Part shown: positions 9,929 through 20,610 of the stretch, in pieces | Position numbering within the stretch: the stretch's first letter is position 1 | Layout: every line of letters begins with the position of its first letter | Source: Magnaporthiopsis rhizophila | Lineage: Eukaryota; Ascomycota; Sordariomycetes; Magnaporthales; Magnaporthaceae | Length of the DNA stretch: 64,000 bases | Assembly: GCA_003049465.1 (NCBI GenBank) | Contig: PYSS01000015.1 | Coordinates: forward strand, 262,807-326,806 | Direction: 5' to 3' | The notes under the pieces: generated by a model | The model's database searches: none | Told to the model about the DNA's origin: nothing | Seen by the model: the letters and a program-made list of their open reading frames with translations, nothing else | Program-made: the position numbers and the translations under genes

Positions 9929-11458
9929 TCAAGCCACGATGCTGCGGCCCATGGAGCCCCAGCGGAATCTCCTGAGCGCCCCGCCGCTGGCGGACTGGCT
10001 AATCATGTCCTGGCTGCAAGATCCAGTCGCATTGGTTGGAGGGGCGCCGCCAGTGCTTGGTATGAAGCCTGCCCCCTCCTGTCGCCCCACCTCACGCCCG
10101 ATGACGTACCCGGCCCCGAAGCCGACAACCGACACGAGTACCACAACGCCAGCGCTGACAACCCATGTCAACAGCGTCGGGCTGACGAGTGTCTCAGGGG
10201 CGGTCGACGCCGACACCTCCATCCGCTTCTTCTTGATCGCCCGCCCAGATGACTTCTGTCCAGTGGACGCCGGGGAACTGGCCGCAGCTCGCTTGATCTT
10301 CTCGCCACGCGTCGCCGATGATGTCGAGGACGGCGACCGCGCAAGCCCGCCCGCAGAGGCCCTCTTGTCAGCCGCAGTGGTAGCAGATGGGACTGGCGCT
10401 GCTGCGCTCGAGCTCTTCAGTTTTGCTCTGGCATCCGCCGATGACTGCGACGGCGCCGGCACCGGAGCTTCAGTCATCAACTCCGCCTCAGGCACGAGCC
10501 GAATATCCATGGGCTGCATGGCGGCAGTGTTGGAGGCTGGCCCGGCGCCGAGCGTATCAGGACCCTCGCGCCTCCTGTTGGGGAGGCCGCGCGCGGCGGC
10601 AGCGCAAGAGAGCAGCGTCGTAAGGGAGGCGCGCAAAACCGCATCGTTGTCCTCACGATACACCGGTGACATGAACTGCGGGGCGTTGCGGCTAGAGCCG
10701 GCCCGCGAGTAAGACGCCCTCCTATTCCTGGGGCCAGAGGCACTCGTGTGCGGACCCGCGGAGGTACCGCCCATGTAGGCACCCGGCGTAGAATGGCGGT
10801 GCGTGAGATGGCTCGGCGGGTGGGAGAAGGCGTTGGGCTGCGGTCTGAAGACATGTGGAGCCCCTGACGGGAGCCCCAGAGCGGTGGCGTTCTCGTCACC
10901 GGAGCCATCGTCATCATCACCGTAGCCCGACAACTCGTGACGGGCAGTGGTGTTCTGGCGCGAGCCCGGATGCGGATGGGCCGAGTGTGCCGCGGGGCCG
11001 GCCGGGCGCCGGGCAACAGGGGCGCCGTCTTCCTCACTCTCCGTCTCGTCGTAGTCCTCCTGGCTGCTCGTGCCCCCACGCGCGGCAGCATGGCTGATGA
11101 CGTACGATTGGGGCATGGTATGCTGATGGTGTGGTGCCTGACGTCCTGCAGGTCTCCGACGCGGGGGGTATGAGGAGCCGTGGACCCTCAGGCCGGTGGT
11201 GATGATCTCGTCGCCACCGATGGAGGAAAGGGACGACGAGGACGGTTGAGATGCGATCTCGACCCAATCTGCATTTGAAGTTAGCAGCGACTCCCCGCCA
11301 TGGTGCAGAACAAGGGCTCGAGACTGACCTTCTTGACGCCGGCGCGACGGCGATTCGGCGGTGCTGTTGCGATCGGAGGCGCCATTGATCGGCTGGCCTT
11401 CACCGGCCATGGTAGTCGTTGCGCCGGGTGGGCCGCCCCGAAACTGTCGTTGGTCCAT
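9929..11458 (-). CDS. Tail-region single-TM protein with AIM-like DWVEI motif
   Basis: Two exons, 11329-11458 and 9929-11268, encode 489 residues. Most of the protein is low-complexity, Ser/Pro/Arg/His-rich and presumably cytosolic. A single TM segment at about residues 408-433 (TWVVSAGVVVLVSVVGFGAG) follows a basic patch (AIKKKR), leaving a 55-residue tail. Near the N-terminus DWVEI (Trp45, Ile48) followed by a Ser-rich stretch and IGGDE resembles an Atg8-interacting W-x-x-I/L/V motif. The intron (11269-11328) has donor GTCAGT, branch GCTAAC and acceptor TGCAG, is 60 nt long and contains no in-frame stop, so an unspliced message would add 20 residues just before the motif. Topology resembles organelle-anchored receptors; that function is inference only. 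The frame is open to 11626, but the first ATG is 11458. Confidence 0.78.
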   Translation of the reverse strand: MDQRQFRGGPPGATTTMAGEGQPINGASDRNSTAESPSRRRQEGQSRALVLHHGGESLLTSNADWVEIASQPSSSSLSSIGGDEIITTGLRVHGSSYPPRRRPAGRQAPHHQHTMPQSYVISHAAARGGTSSQEDYDETESEEDGAPVARRPAGPAAHSAHPHPGSRQNTTARHELSGYGDDDDGSGDENATALGLPSGAPHVFRPQPNAFSHPPSHLTHRHSTPGAYMGGTSAGPHTSASGPRNRRASYSRAGSSRNAPQFMSPVYREDNDAVLRASLTTLLSCAAAARGLPNRRREGPDTLGAGPASNTAAMQPMDIRLVPEAELMTEAPVPAPSQSSADARAKLKSSSAAAPVPSATTAADKRASAGGLARSPSSTSSATRGEKIKRAAASSPASTGQKSSGRAIKKKRMEVSASTAPETLVSPTLLTWVVSAGVVVLVSVVGFGAGYVIGREVGRQEGAGFIPSTGGAPPTNATGSCSQDMISQSASGGALRRFRWGSMGRSIVA

Positions 11459-13856
11459 CTGCGTGGGTAGTGGGAGAAGAGATGGGATCAGACGGGAAAG
11501 GGCCGATGGTAGCTGCGGTCTGCGGGAGAGCCGTCGAGAGTGAGGGAAAGGCTGGCTCGATGCAGTCGAGTATCTACAGCCGTACAGGGGTATCAAGAAA
11601 GAGGAACAAAGCGCAGTGGGAAACAACGGGGAAACAGCAACAGGAGGTAGTTGAAGCCAGTTCGTGATACTGGTTTATCCGTAGATGGAATCTGGCTGTC
11701 AGCAACGCCGACACGTGTACATAGATGTAGGTGCGAGCGCCGGTGTTGTGCAGCCGCTGCTGCCGGAGAGTAGGTGTGCTCGGACCTCGAGAGCGCACGA
11801 TGGACGGAGGGCTGTTGAAAGAAGGCGACCGTCAGTTGGGGATGCCTGCGAAGGCGTGCTTGATTAATGAGCGGTTTTAACGCGAATGGAATCTATACAA
11901 GAAAACAGGCAGAGCATAAATGGATGACTGGATGGGATTGGACGCGTGGATGACGACGATACTTGGTCTGAACGGCAGCAGCAAGGCAACGTGGTGGTTC
12001 AGCATGGCTGAGGGAGGCTGGGCGTTTTGGCGCACGCCTTTGTCGACCAACCTGGGCGGCCAGTTGCGCTCAAAGGGGGGGAGGGGCTTTGGGTGATGCG
12101 CCCGCGGATTATGGCGGCGGGCCAGGTGGGTTCTGACTTGCACCACCCGGGGTTAGGCGGTGGATCCGTGATAAGATCCTCCACGTGCACCTCCCGGCTG
12201 TCGCTGACAGGCAGGTATCACGTATATACCCCAGTGTCCCCTCTCACCATCAGATTCGCCAGCACGTTTCTCACCCGCAAAGGCACAGGCCATCTTGAGC
12301 GGGGCTGCATATGCGGCGCCATAGGTCCTGCGCTTTGATTGCCGCTCCGTCAATGGATGCGCCATTCCCAGGCCACAAGTCGCCATTCAGGCTTGCTATT
12401 GCGCTTGGGTTTTCTTTCCTCTTCTCATCTGCACATATTTTTCCATCCCAGACTTTCCCCAGTCGTATGACTTAAGCCCATATCGTAACACCTCTGGAAG
12501 CCTTGAAGCGACAATCGTATCCCAGGGGTGGTATTTTTACCGGGGGAGATGAGACAGCGCCCTAAATTTCTCGGTGAAACAAGCCACACCCAAGTGGAAC
12601 CCCGTGAGTTCGGGGCAGCTGAGCTGATGGTCGTGACGACACGGCGATCGGTGCCCTTGGGGTAGCAACCCGATCCCAATTTGCCAGGTGATTTGAAGTC
12701 GGCTGCGGCGCGTGAGACACACTTTTGAGCATGATGAGCCTAAGCGGGACAACACTGTGGCTGTCCGACAGCTTCACGCGCCTCTGTATTGCTCAGCTTT
12801 TTAGATCGACAGTGGCCTAGAGTGTCACACGCGACGATTACGTGCCAGGGAACCTACCATTTACCTGTCGCGGTACTCACGAGAATAAAGCTCGCTAAAC
12901 TTAGAGCCCTGACTGAGTGCGTTGTCATTGAGAAATAAAGGACCAAACAAGGAAATGGAGTGGTAATTGGAAAGAAAGTCCAACCATAAATACGTCAATG
13001 ATGAAACTCCAAAGTGTAACCTGCATGGCTGACAACCTACCTTGAAAGCTGGTGGCAGCCCCACCACCTGTACAAGGTGCGAAATAATCACAACGAGGGA
13101 GCAAATTCACAAAAAGATAAACTCGTTCCTAGGTGTCCTATGATTACAGCCCCGGAGAATGCCAGGGTCGAGCTATAGAAATCTTCGCAACTACTACGTA
13201 GGTAGGCAGGCTACTTACCCGAGGTCAGAACTTTTGATGGTATCAATCGGCCAAGCGGCAAATGAGAAAAACGCGATCTCCCGGCAGCACGAAACCAGAA
13301 GAGTATCTATCAAACATGAGAGCAAGCAGCTGTGCCCCTCATAGCCTCCCTTTGCGCCCAAGGAAGCCAGGTTATATCAACAAAACATCCCGCTATTCAA
13401 GGATGCATTCGAGAGAGCCCCCAGAACCCCACAAGCCGTCATGACCGTGAGGCTTGGTCCACCCCAGATGCCCACCGTCGTATCCCTCTTTTGGGAGACA
13501 GTGACGCGGGCACAAGAGGCTTCATCCCAGACTCGCGAGTCAATAAGAGCCCACAGCGACAAGGAAACCCATCATCCAAACCTCGAAGCGGCGGACCGCA
13601 TACGAGAAGAGCATTCGGAGAGCCAAGAAATGTGACGAGGCCAGAGCCAAGCCACATGCCCACAGGTAGGATCATAGCCCCCAGGTGTCTGGCACATTTG
13701 CGCGTTGCTTCATGAGAGTCAACGTGCTCCCGTGCCTCCAAAGCAACCCACTCTCTCAAAAAGATCGAGGTGGGTGCTGTTGAGAGCCGACAGCCAAACG
13801 GAGCCCACACGAGGTGAGCTGAGAGCCCTCTGTGTAACTGTGTGCGGCGATCACGT
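11459..13856. other. 2.4 kb intergenic region without a supported gene
   Basis: This should contain the promoter of the gene starting at 11458 and the 3' UTR of the Gar2-like gene. Open frames are short and have no protein-like features. An ATGATGA at 12998-13004 followed by CTGA at 13029 resembles snoRNA C and D boxes, but the spacing (about 25 nt) is too short and no terminal stem was found. I see no gene here. Confidence 0.5.
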
Positions 13857-15595
13857 TTAGAACGTGATCTTCTTCCCCTGGAAGCCGCCGCCTCCGCCGC
13901 GGCCACCAAATCCACTACGACCGCCTCCGCCACGGCCACCGCCGCCGCGGCCACCACCGCGACCACCGAAGCCGCCACGGCCACCACCACGACCGCCACC
14001 ACGTCCTCCGAAGCCACCACCGCCGAAGCCACCGCCCTCACGAGGAGGCTTGGGCGTCGAGTAGTCGAGGCGGCAAGGGCGGCCGTTGATAGCCTGGCCC
14101 GAAAGCTGGGTAAAAGCCGACTTGGCGTCCTCGACCGAGTTGAAAGTGACATAACCGAATCCCTTGCGGCGTCCAGAATCCCTGCGGAATTGTTAGAAAA
14201 CCGAGACTCGGCTGTGCCGACGCACGCATGGGCCGTTCTGATGGTGGCGCAATGCGCGGGGTTGGAGAACTTACTGGTCCGTAGGGAGTCTCAGGCTCTT
14301 CACCTCGGCGATGCTGCCAAAGAACTCGCTGACAACGTCCTCGTCCGCGTCGAAAGGCAGGTTGCCGACGAAGAGGGTGTCGCTCTCGGGGCTGGTGACG
14401 TCGCCAAACTTCTTGGCGCGGTCCGCTGTGTCGTTGTTGTTCGACTTGCCGGTAGAAAAGTCGACTTTGATCTGGCGACCATCAATGAAAGCGCCCTGTT
14501 TCTCGGCGTGGGCCTTCTCGGCGTCGGCCGGGCTGGCAAAGTCGACGTATCCAAAGCCCTTGGACCGGCCGCTCTCACGGTCCGTGATGACGCGGGCACT
14601 GACAACCTCGCCGCAGAATTTGAACTCCTCCTGGAGCATGGCATCGTCGACGTTCCAGCTCAGATTGCCCACGAACAGAGTAGCGGGCTTATCCGACTGA
14701 GCGCCGTCCGTCTTGGACTTCTTGGTCGGAGCCTCCTTGGCCTCATCAGCCTTGCGCTTTTTGGAAGGCGCCTCGGCCTTGGTCTCCTTCTCGTCAGACT
14801 CGGAACCGTCGGAGTCGTCCGAGTCGTCCGAGTCCTCCTCGGAAGAGTCGTCCGAATCGGAATCAGAGTCCGCAGACTGGTGCCATGGGGGTTCGTGTTA
14901 GCACACCTGGGTTTAGAACGAGAAGTATCGGGGATGGAATGCTTGGGTGTCCTCACGCTCTCGGCAGCAGCCTTCGCAGCCTTCTTTGCGACAGCAGGCT
15001 TGGCCTTGGTCTCCTCCTCCGACGCGGAAGAGTCGCTCTCCTCATCGGAGTCGCTCTCGGAAGAGTCCGACGAGTCCGAGTCCGAATCGGAACCATCCGC
15101 CATCATGACGTCGCCGTTGGTGGCGGGCTTTGCGGTCGGAGCAGGGGCAGGAGCAGCCTTGCCATCCGAGTCGCTACTGGAGTCGCTCTCGGAGTCGCTG
15201 TCAGAGTCTGAGTCCGAATCGGAGTCCGACGACTCGGCGGCAGGCTTGGCTTTTCCGTTGACCTTGCCGTTGACCTTGCTGTTGGCCTTGGCGTTGGCGG
15301 TGGGCTTGATAGGCTTCTTCTCGGCCTCGGATTCAGATTCGGAAGAGTCCGAGTCCGATGAGGCAGAGGAGTCGGAGTCGGAGTCGCTCTCAGACTCGGA
15401 AACCTCAACCTTCTTCTTCTTCTTGGTATCCTTCTTGGAGTCCTTCTTGGAGACCTTGGAAGCAACCTCCTTGGCCGTCTTCTTTGCCTTTGCGACGGGG
15501 GTCTGCGACGGCTTGGTCACGCCGCCACCCTTGACAGCGAGGGGCTTTGCAGCCGCCTTGCTGCTCTTGGACTTTGACTCCTTGACTTTGCCCAT
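13857..15595 (-). CDS. gar2: Nucleolin-like nucleolar protein Gar2/Nsr1
   Basis: Three exons, 14957-15595, 14275-14876 and 13857-14181, encode 521 residues. The N-terminus is Lys-rich and is followed by repeated acidic Ser/Asp/Glu blocks (SESDSDSDSS type) interrupted by Lys/Ala/Pro linkers. Two RRMs lie at about 278-354 and 379-455, each with RNP2 (LFVGNL) and RNP1 (KGFGYV.F). A Gly/Arg/Phe-rich RGG tail covers about 461-521. This is the exact layout of S. pombe Gar2, yeast Nsr1 and nucleolin, needed for 18S rRNA maturation and 40S assembly in the nucleolus. Intron 1 (14877-14956, GTGAGG donor) lies in the acidic region and intron 2 (14182-14274, GTAAGT) inside RRM2, before DSGRRKGFGYV. Confidence 0.95.
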
Positions 15596-16160
15596 TGTGA
15601 TTGCGGTTCTGGTAAGGCGGGTTGAAGGGAGGGGATGTAGGAATAGAGGCAAGATGTACAAAGGATATGATGAACTCGAGAAAGAGGGAAGGACCTCGAG
15701 GACAAGCGCAAATGGAAAGATCGTGGGAGTTTTATGAGTGGGCGGACTGCAGGAGGACCCTCAAAAAAAAAAAAAAAAAAAAGTGGTTGGCGGCGCAAAA
15801 CTTCCAGCAGAAAACACTTTTTAGCGGGTCCAACCAAAGGCGGTGAATGCGCTCGAGTGGGGCCGTGAGGCAGCTTTGGAAGCGCCACAGTGGGGCTTGA
15901 ATTCTCTTATCGTTATCTGGATAGCGGCCTGGAGTTCCAGGCACGAAGAGACTGTGGAGCTCCGAATTGGATGAGCCGGCCTTGGAAGCACCCGCATCTA
16001 CGTCGTGAGGTTAGCCCAAAACCGTTTGCTGGTGAGCGCTTGATAGTCGGGTCCACGTGCAGCTGAACCTCCGCCAGGCACCTCCGGAACCAATTGATTT
16101 CAGTACGACACCCGGAGTCCAGTCCTCTCTGTCAGCGGCGGTGACCTTTCGGAAGCGAAG
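15596..16160. promoter_or_regulatory. Divergent promoter region, Gar2-like / complex I subunit
   Basis: These 565 bp separate the divergent starts of the Gar2-like gene and the NDUFB10-type gene. An A19 run sits at 15763-15781, and a CACGTG E-box hexamer lies at about 16053. No TATA box is obvious. Confidence 0.45.
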
Positions 16161-16638
16161 ATGCCGACGCCCGAATCCGCCGCGTTCCTGGCCAAGAAGC
16201 CCACGGTCCCGCCGACCTTCGACGGGGTCGACTACGACGACAACAAGGCGCTCAAGGCCGCGCAGGACGCCATCGTCAGGGAGCAGTGGGTTCAGGTCAT
16301 GATGGGCCGGCTCGTCCGCGAGGAGCTGGGCAAGTGCTACTACCGGGAAGGCGTGAACCACCTGGAGAAGTGCGGGCACCTACGGGGTACGTCCGGAAGA
16401 GTCTGGGAAGGGTTCCTTTGCTGTCTGCATGATTCTGCGCCTCTTGGGCCATGTCGAGCTGGCAGACTAGTGGAAGCTCTGCTCTCATTATCAGCAAACG
16501 AACTAGGACTAGGAACGATGTGCTGACGACTCCGGACAACCAGAACGATATCTACAACTGCTCAAGAGCGCAAGAGTCAAGGGATATCTCTTCGAGCAGC
16601 AGAACTACATGACGAAACAAGAGGGGAAGAGCGCGTGA
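16161..16638 (+). CDS. Complex I accessory subunit, NDUFB10/PDSW type (fungal 12 kDa)
   Basis: Two exons, 16161-16386 and 16544-16638, encode 106 residues. The sequence begins MPTPESAAFLAKKPTVPPTF and continues with REQWVQVMM..LV.EELGKCYYREGVNHLEKCG, which I recognise as the 12 kDa subunit of fungal NADH:ubiquinone oxidoreductase, equivalent to metazoan NDUFB10. Two cysteines 12 residues apart may form the intermembrane-space disulfide expected for this family. The intron (157 nt) uses GTACGT and ACCAG. The product is an accessory, non-catalytic subunit of the membrane arm. It lies between a ribosome-biogenesis gene and a mitoribosomal gene, so it sits in a growth-related neighbourhood. Confidence 0.9.
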
Positions 16639-17173
16639 CTCTGATGCACCATTGAGATGGTGATGGGGATCCGAGACTTCGAGGCTATGCGCACGGCTCC
16701 CGTGTATAACAGCAACTGGGTAGTTACGGTACTATTGGGAAATCAAGGCATGTAATGCCTGTCGATTTGCATCAAGCGCATGCTATTGGTCTACCACTAG
16801 GTGGGCTGATGGCCGCAAATGCTTCTCAAGGCGGCGCAATGCGTTCGAGTTGTAAAACAGAGCAGACTCCATGTTGATCGATCAATTGAAGGCGCGGCTT
16901 TTGGTCGATTATCTAGAAAAACCATTTCGCGGCGTGGAAATTAAAGGAAACGACAATTTGGAAGGCGCGCCGGGGTGGTATTATTGAGAGTCTTGCGTGA
17001 CTGAGGGGAACTTTATACCAAAATTGCCGTTAGTGCCGCCAAACAAAAAAAAAAAAAATCTTGAGCTTCAGCTCCCCACCAGCAGCCCGTAGCAACCCAC
17101 CGCATCGCCCGCCCCAGAGAAGACACGCCCTGGACCAAGGCGCCTCCCCTCCACTACTTGACCGCCACCCACG
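16639..17173. other. Intergenic region upstream of mL54 gene
   Basis: This holds the 3' UTR of the complex I subunit gene and the promoter of the mL54 gene. An A14 run lies at 17045-17058, about 115 bp before the ATG. Nothing else was recognised. Confidence 0.5.
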
Positions 17174-17880
17174 ATGATTTGCAGGTCATGTCTCCGACAG
17201 GCGTGGCGGCGCCTGTCACAGAGGCCAGCGCTGCCTCTGTCCCGCCCATTCACCAGCACAGTCCGCGCACGAAACGCCGCCGCGCCCGATGCGCCGCCAC
17301 TAGCCGCCGCCGGCACCACTCCCGAGGCCGGCAATGACGCCGACGCCGATACTGCAGCTGCCGATGCGCCCCTGTCGTCGTGCCCCAAGGGCACCGTCCT
17401 GACGGGGCTCAACTTCTACAAGAACAAGATGGACCCGGTGGCCATGGCGGACAAGGACTACCCGGCATGGCTGTGGACGTGTCTCGAGGTCAAGCAAAAG
17501 GCATCCGGCGACGGCGACGACGGCGCCGGCGGAGACGAGTTTTGTGCGTTGTTTGCTCAGCCCCTCCCTCGTCCGTCTCTGTAGAGAGAGGGCTCAAAAG
17601 TGCTAATTGCCATGAAACAACAGCAAAATCCAAAAAGCAACGGCGGGCAGCCGCAAAGCGCCAGAGGCTGCTGGAGGCCAAGATACTCGCGTCGGGAGAC
17701 CTGTCGGCACTGGCGCCCAAGATACCCCTGCAGCAACAGTCCATCAACCTCCCCGGCGGAGAGGACGGCACGACGGAGAGCGCCGTGTTCGCGGCGGAGA
17801 AGAGGGAGGAGCTACGGCAGGCGATGCGCAGAGAGCGCAAGGCCAAGATCAAGGAGTCCAACTACCTCAAGTCCATGTGA
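17174..17880 (+). CDS. Mitochondrial large ribosomal subunit protein mL54
   Basis: Two exons, 17174-17543 and 17624-17880, encode 208 residues. The N-terminus (MICRSCLRQAWRRL) is basic, amphipathic and acid-poor, a typical presequence. The family core is present at about 72-101: GTVLTGLNFYKNK followed by KDYPAWLW, as in yeast MRPL37. An Ala/Asp-rich low-complexity insert precedes it (about 36-68), and the C-terminal exon is Lys/Arg/Gln-rich with the KSKKQRR segment continuing the family alignment. The intron uses GTGCGT and AACAACAG with branch GCTAAT. The protein acts in the mitochondrial 54S ribosomal subunit. Confidence 0.9.
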
Positions 17881-18282
17881 GACCACGGACGGGGCCGCTG
17901 GATGGGTTTGGCTGCGTGGTACAGAAGGAGTGCCGGCTCAGACTGCGTCCGTCCCTCGAGGGGTTTTGACTCATATCGCATTTACATTGTATTATACAGT
18001 TGTATGAACCAGAACTTTCAGTGGCGCATGCATATGGCCTGGTTGGTCCCAAGGGTACTATTGCCTTGCCATCGGCCCTCTTGCATGCTCGTCTCGACAC
18101 ATTCCAAGATGCTTTGGGCAGTTTGCTCCAGCCACTCAACCCCCACCAAGTACATGGTAGAATCAACATCTTCCCTTACTGTAGGGTCAAAGTGACAATG
18201 CATGATGGCATCCTGTATCGAGTATCGCAACAGAGAAGAACCAAAGAATAGGTACGTAGGCACGGGCTCGAAAGGGGGCCTA
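17881..18282. other. Convergent 3' region between mL54 and TAF7
   Basis: Roughly 400 bp between two convergent stop codons, presumably both 3' UTRs and polyadenylation sites. No feature was recognised. Confidence 0.5.
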
Positions 18283-19917
18283 TCAGGCCTCGTCCTCGTC
18301 TTCTTCGTCCTCGTCTCCAGCCTTGCGCTTCAGCAGATCGGCTAGATGCTTCTTGGCGTTCTTGAGCTGAGTCTCCACGCGAGTCCTGAGCAGACGGTTG
18401 GCTATGACGGCGAGGTCGTTTTCAATTTTCTTGACTTGCCTCTCCGCCTCTGCAATGGCCTCGTTGATGTCGTCCTGATCCGCGGCCTCGCCTTCCGCAT
18501 CCTCGTCGACGTCCTCACGATCATCTTCATCGTCGTCATCGTCGTCGTCGTCGTCGTCTTCCCCATCGTCGTCAGCCCCCGACTCGGCCTGGGCAGCTGG
18601 TGTGTTGGTCTCGTCACCGTTTGTCGGCAGTAATGTTGATGCGCCCTGCGTCAAATCACGTCGAGCGCCCATTGTGTCCTCGGCCAGCACGTCCTCGAGC
18701 TCGTTGAGCAGATCTGCGTCTGGCTCTCCGTCTTCCTCGCCGTCGTCGTCGACCAGGCCTCCGTGCGAGTCGCCGTTGGCCTGGCCGCCGGCGTCCATCT
18801 CCTCGTCGTCGTCGCCCTCGGCATCCTGCTCATCCTCGGGATACTCGCCAATCTTCTCCTTGCCGTCGTGCCCGATGTTAACGAGCTCATACCGCACATC
18901 GGCAGCCTGGCGGTCGGCCTCCAGTAGCCGGTTGAGCTCGGCCTCCTTGTCCTTAACCTCTTTCTTGGTCAGGCGTTTCCGGAACCGGCGTTGGACGGCA
19001 TCGTGCATGGGCGGGGTCAGGCCGTGCGGCCACCTGAAGTCGGTCTCGTTGGTGGGCGCGGGGAGCGGGGCCGTCTTCGCTTCCTGCTCGTTGGCTACTT
19101 TCGCGAAGATGAGGAGCATCTGACATATGTCGGCCGTCTTCATCAGGTTTTTCTTGTCCCAGGTCTTCATGCTCTCGGTGATGGTAGGAAAGTCGACCAG
19201 CACGGCGGCGTAGAAATTGCTGCGGATGCGCACAAGGGCCCTCCGCTCAGCATTCAGCCACTTGATGGCGAATTCGGCAGGCATCCTGGCCTCTTTGCCA
19301 TGGGAATTTGGGGGTAGGCCTATGCGATTCTGCTCCACCATCTGCACCAGGTAATCGAGGTCCTCCTCAACGCCACCCTCGTAACGCAGAATAAACTGCT
19401 CTTCTATGACCGGGTCGGTCTCGCGGTCCTCTAACTCCGAGTCATATCCGTCTCCGGGCGGGTGATGCGGCGCATTGCCGGATTTTTTGAACTTCACTCT
19501 GACGGCCGGAGACGTCGCCGACTTGGTGAGCTTGATCCGCTTGATAGTCGAAGGAGTAGCCGTCTCAGCATCGCTAATTGCGTCGTCCTTAGCCCGCTTT
19601 TTTGCGCTCGGCTTCATAACCCGACCAGACTTCGTCTTGATGCTTGGCGGTGCAGAGGACGGCGGCGGCCGTGGTGGCCCGAAGACCGGGGGGACGGACT
19701 CGTTCGCCGGGGTTGGTGGCTGTGAGGTCTTGACCTTGAGCTTGATCTTGGCACTTGATGTGGGAGTTTCGGCCATGGCGGTCGGCGTGGATGGAAGCGC
19801 GGACGTTGTGGGAGATTTGCCCAGTGTGGACAGCGCGTGCGATCCTACTCGCAGCTTTAGTATCGGTCGGCTGGGAGCTGGTGATGCGCCATCTTTGCGC
19901 TCTGGGGTTTCCGTCAT
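18283..19917 (-). CDS. TAF7: TFIID subunit TAF7
   Basis: A single exon encodes 544 residues. The TAFII55 N-terminal domain begins near residue 155 with GDGYDSELEDRETDPVIEEQ and continues through FPTITESMKTWDKKN and the TADICQMLL segment to about 285, as in TAF7/TAFII55 proteins. The first 150 residues are Pro/Thr/Lys-rich with KLRVG and KIKLKVK stretches. The C-terminal region is highly acidic, with a long Asp/Glu run around 470-490, and ends in a charged coiled-coil-like segment. TAF7 binds TAF1 and regulates its activity during pre-initiation complex assembly. The gene is divergent from a TAF3 gene, sharing a 693-bp upstream region. Confidence 0.93.
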   Translation of the reverse strand: MTETPERKDGASPAPSRPILKLRVGSHALSTLGKSPTTSALPSTPTAMAETPTSSAKIKLKVKTSQPPTPANESVPPVFGPPRPPPSSAPPSIKTKSGRVMKPSAKKRAKDDAISDAETATPSTIKRIKLTKSATSPAVRVKFKKSGNAPHHPPGDGYDSELEDRETDPVIEEQFILRYEGGVEEDLDYLVQMVEQNRIGLPPNSHGKEARMPAEFAIKWLNAERRALVRIRSNFYAAVLVDFPTITESMKTWDKKNLMKTADICQMLLIFAKVANEQEAKTAPLPAPTNETDFRWPHGLTPPMHDAVQRRFRKRLTKKEVKDKEAELNRLLEADRQAADVRYELVNIGHDGKEKIGEYPEDEQDAEGDDDEEMDAGGQANGDSHGGLVDDDGEEDGEPDADLLNELEDVLAEDTMGARRDLTQGASTLLPTNGDETNTPAAQAESGADDDGEDDDDDDDDDDEDDREDVDEDAEGEAADQDDINEAIAEAERQVKKIENDLAVIANRLLRTRVETQLKNAKKHLADLLKRKAGDEDEEDEDEA

Positions 19918-20610
19918 GGCGACGGAAAGCGCAAACGAGGAGCTAGCGGGTCTCCTCAGTGAACTACTGTTTTTGATAGGTAGAAAATCTGTGACTCAGA
20001 GCCTTTCTGCGGTAGGGTGGGGTTAGGGCGATCAGACTTCGTTTGCGCGGGTTGCGCAATGGATACAAGATAAATAAAATCTTGGGATAGAAATCGACGT
20101 TCATGAGGCGCGGCGACTTAGGTTCGTGGTCGCGCGCTTGCAACCGCCATGCGTGGTCCAGAGCTAGCCGTGGGCCCAACAGCCGCAAGTGGGACACACT
20201 GCAGAAGGCCGCTAGTCCAAATCTGGGAAGACAAGCAGGGGTCCCGCTGGTTCCAAGCGGGCGGCAACTTGCGAACTTGCCCCACAGCCATGGAATGGAG
20301 CTGAGCTTTCAATGTCTCTGCCGTCCCAAGTGAAATGCATCCTCGAGTCGCTTCCCACCACCACCCACCACACCCCATACTATGCGCGCACCAAGCTGCG
20401 CAACTATCGCCGAACCGTCGATGCAAGCACGAGCGCCCACGCTAGCCTCCATTCCCTAGGCATAAATACCCAGAAATACGCCCCAGGGAGAAAAACTATC
20501 GTCTTCCAAGCCCGCAAGCAGGCGCCTGGCGAAACCCCGAAGAAACTCGACACTCGGAGGAGAGCACCTCCAGAGGAGGAGAGAGACAGAGAAAAAAGAA
20601 GAAATCGACC
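19918..20610. promoter_or_regulatory. Shared divergent promoter region of TAF7 and TAF3
   Basis: The two TFIID subunit genes start on opposite strands 693 bp apart. A TAGGGTGGGGTTAGGG stretch at about 20013-20028 contains a telomere-repeat-like TTAGGG (AACCCTA on the other strand), a sequence bound by Tbf1/Myb-like factors in some fungi; its role here is inference. The head-to-head layout is seen directly. Confidence 0.5.

Noticed and set aside
12998..13032. C/D-box snoRNA candidate (ATGATGA ... CTGA)
   Set aside because: Only about 25 nt between boxes, no terminal stem, no guide duplex evident.
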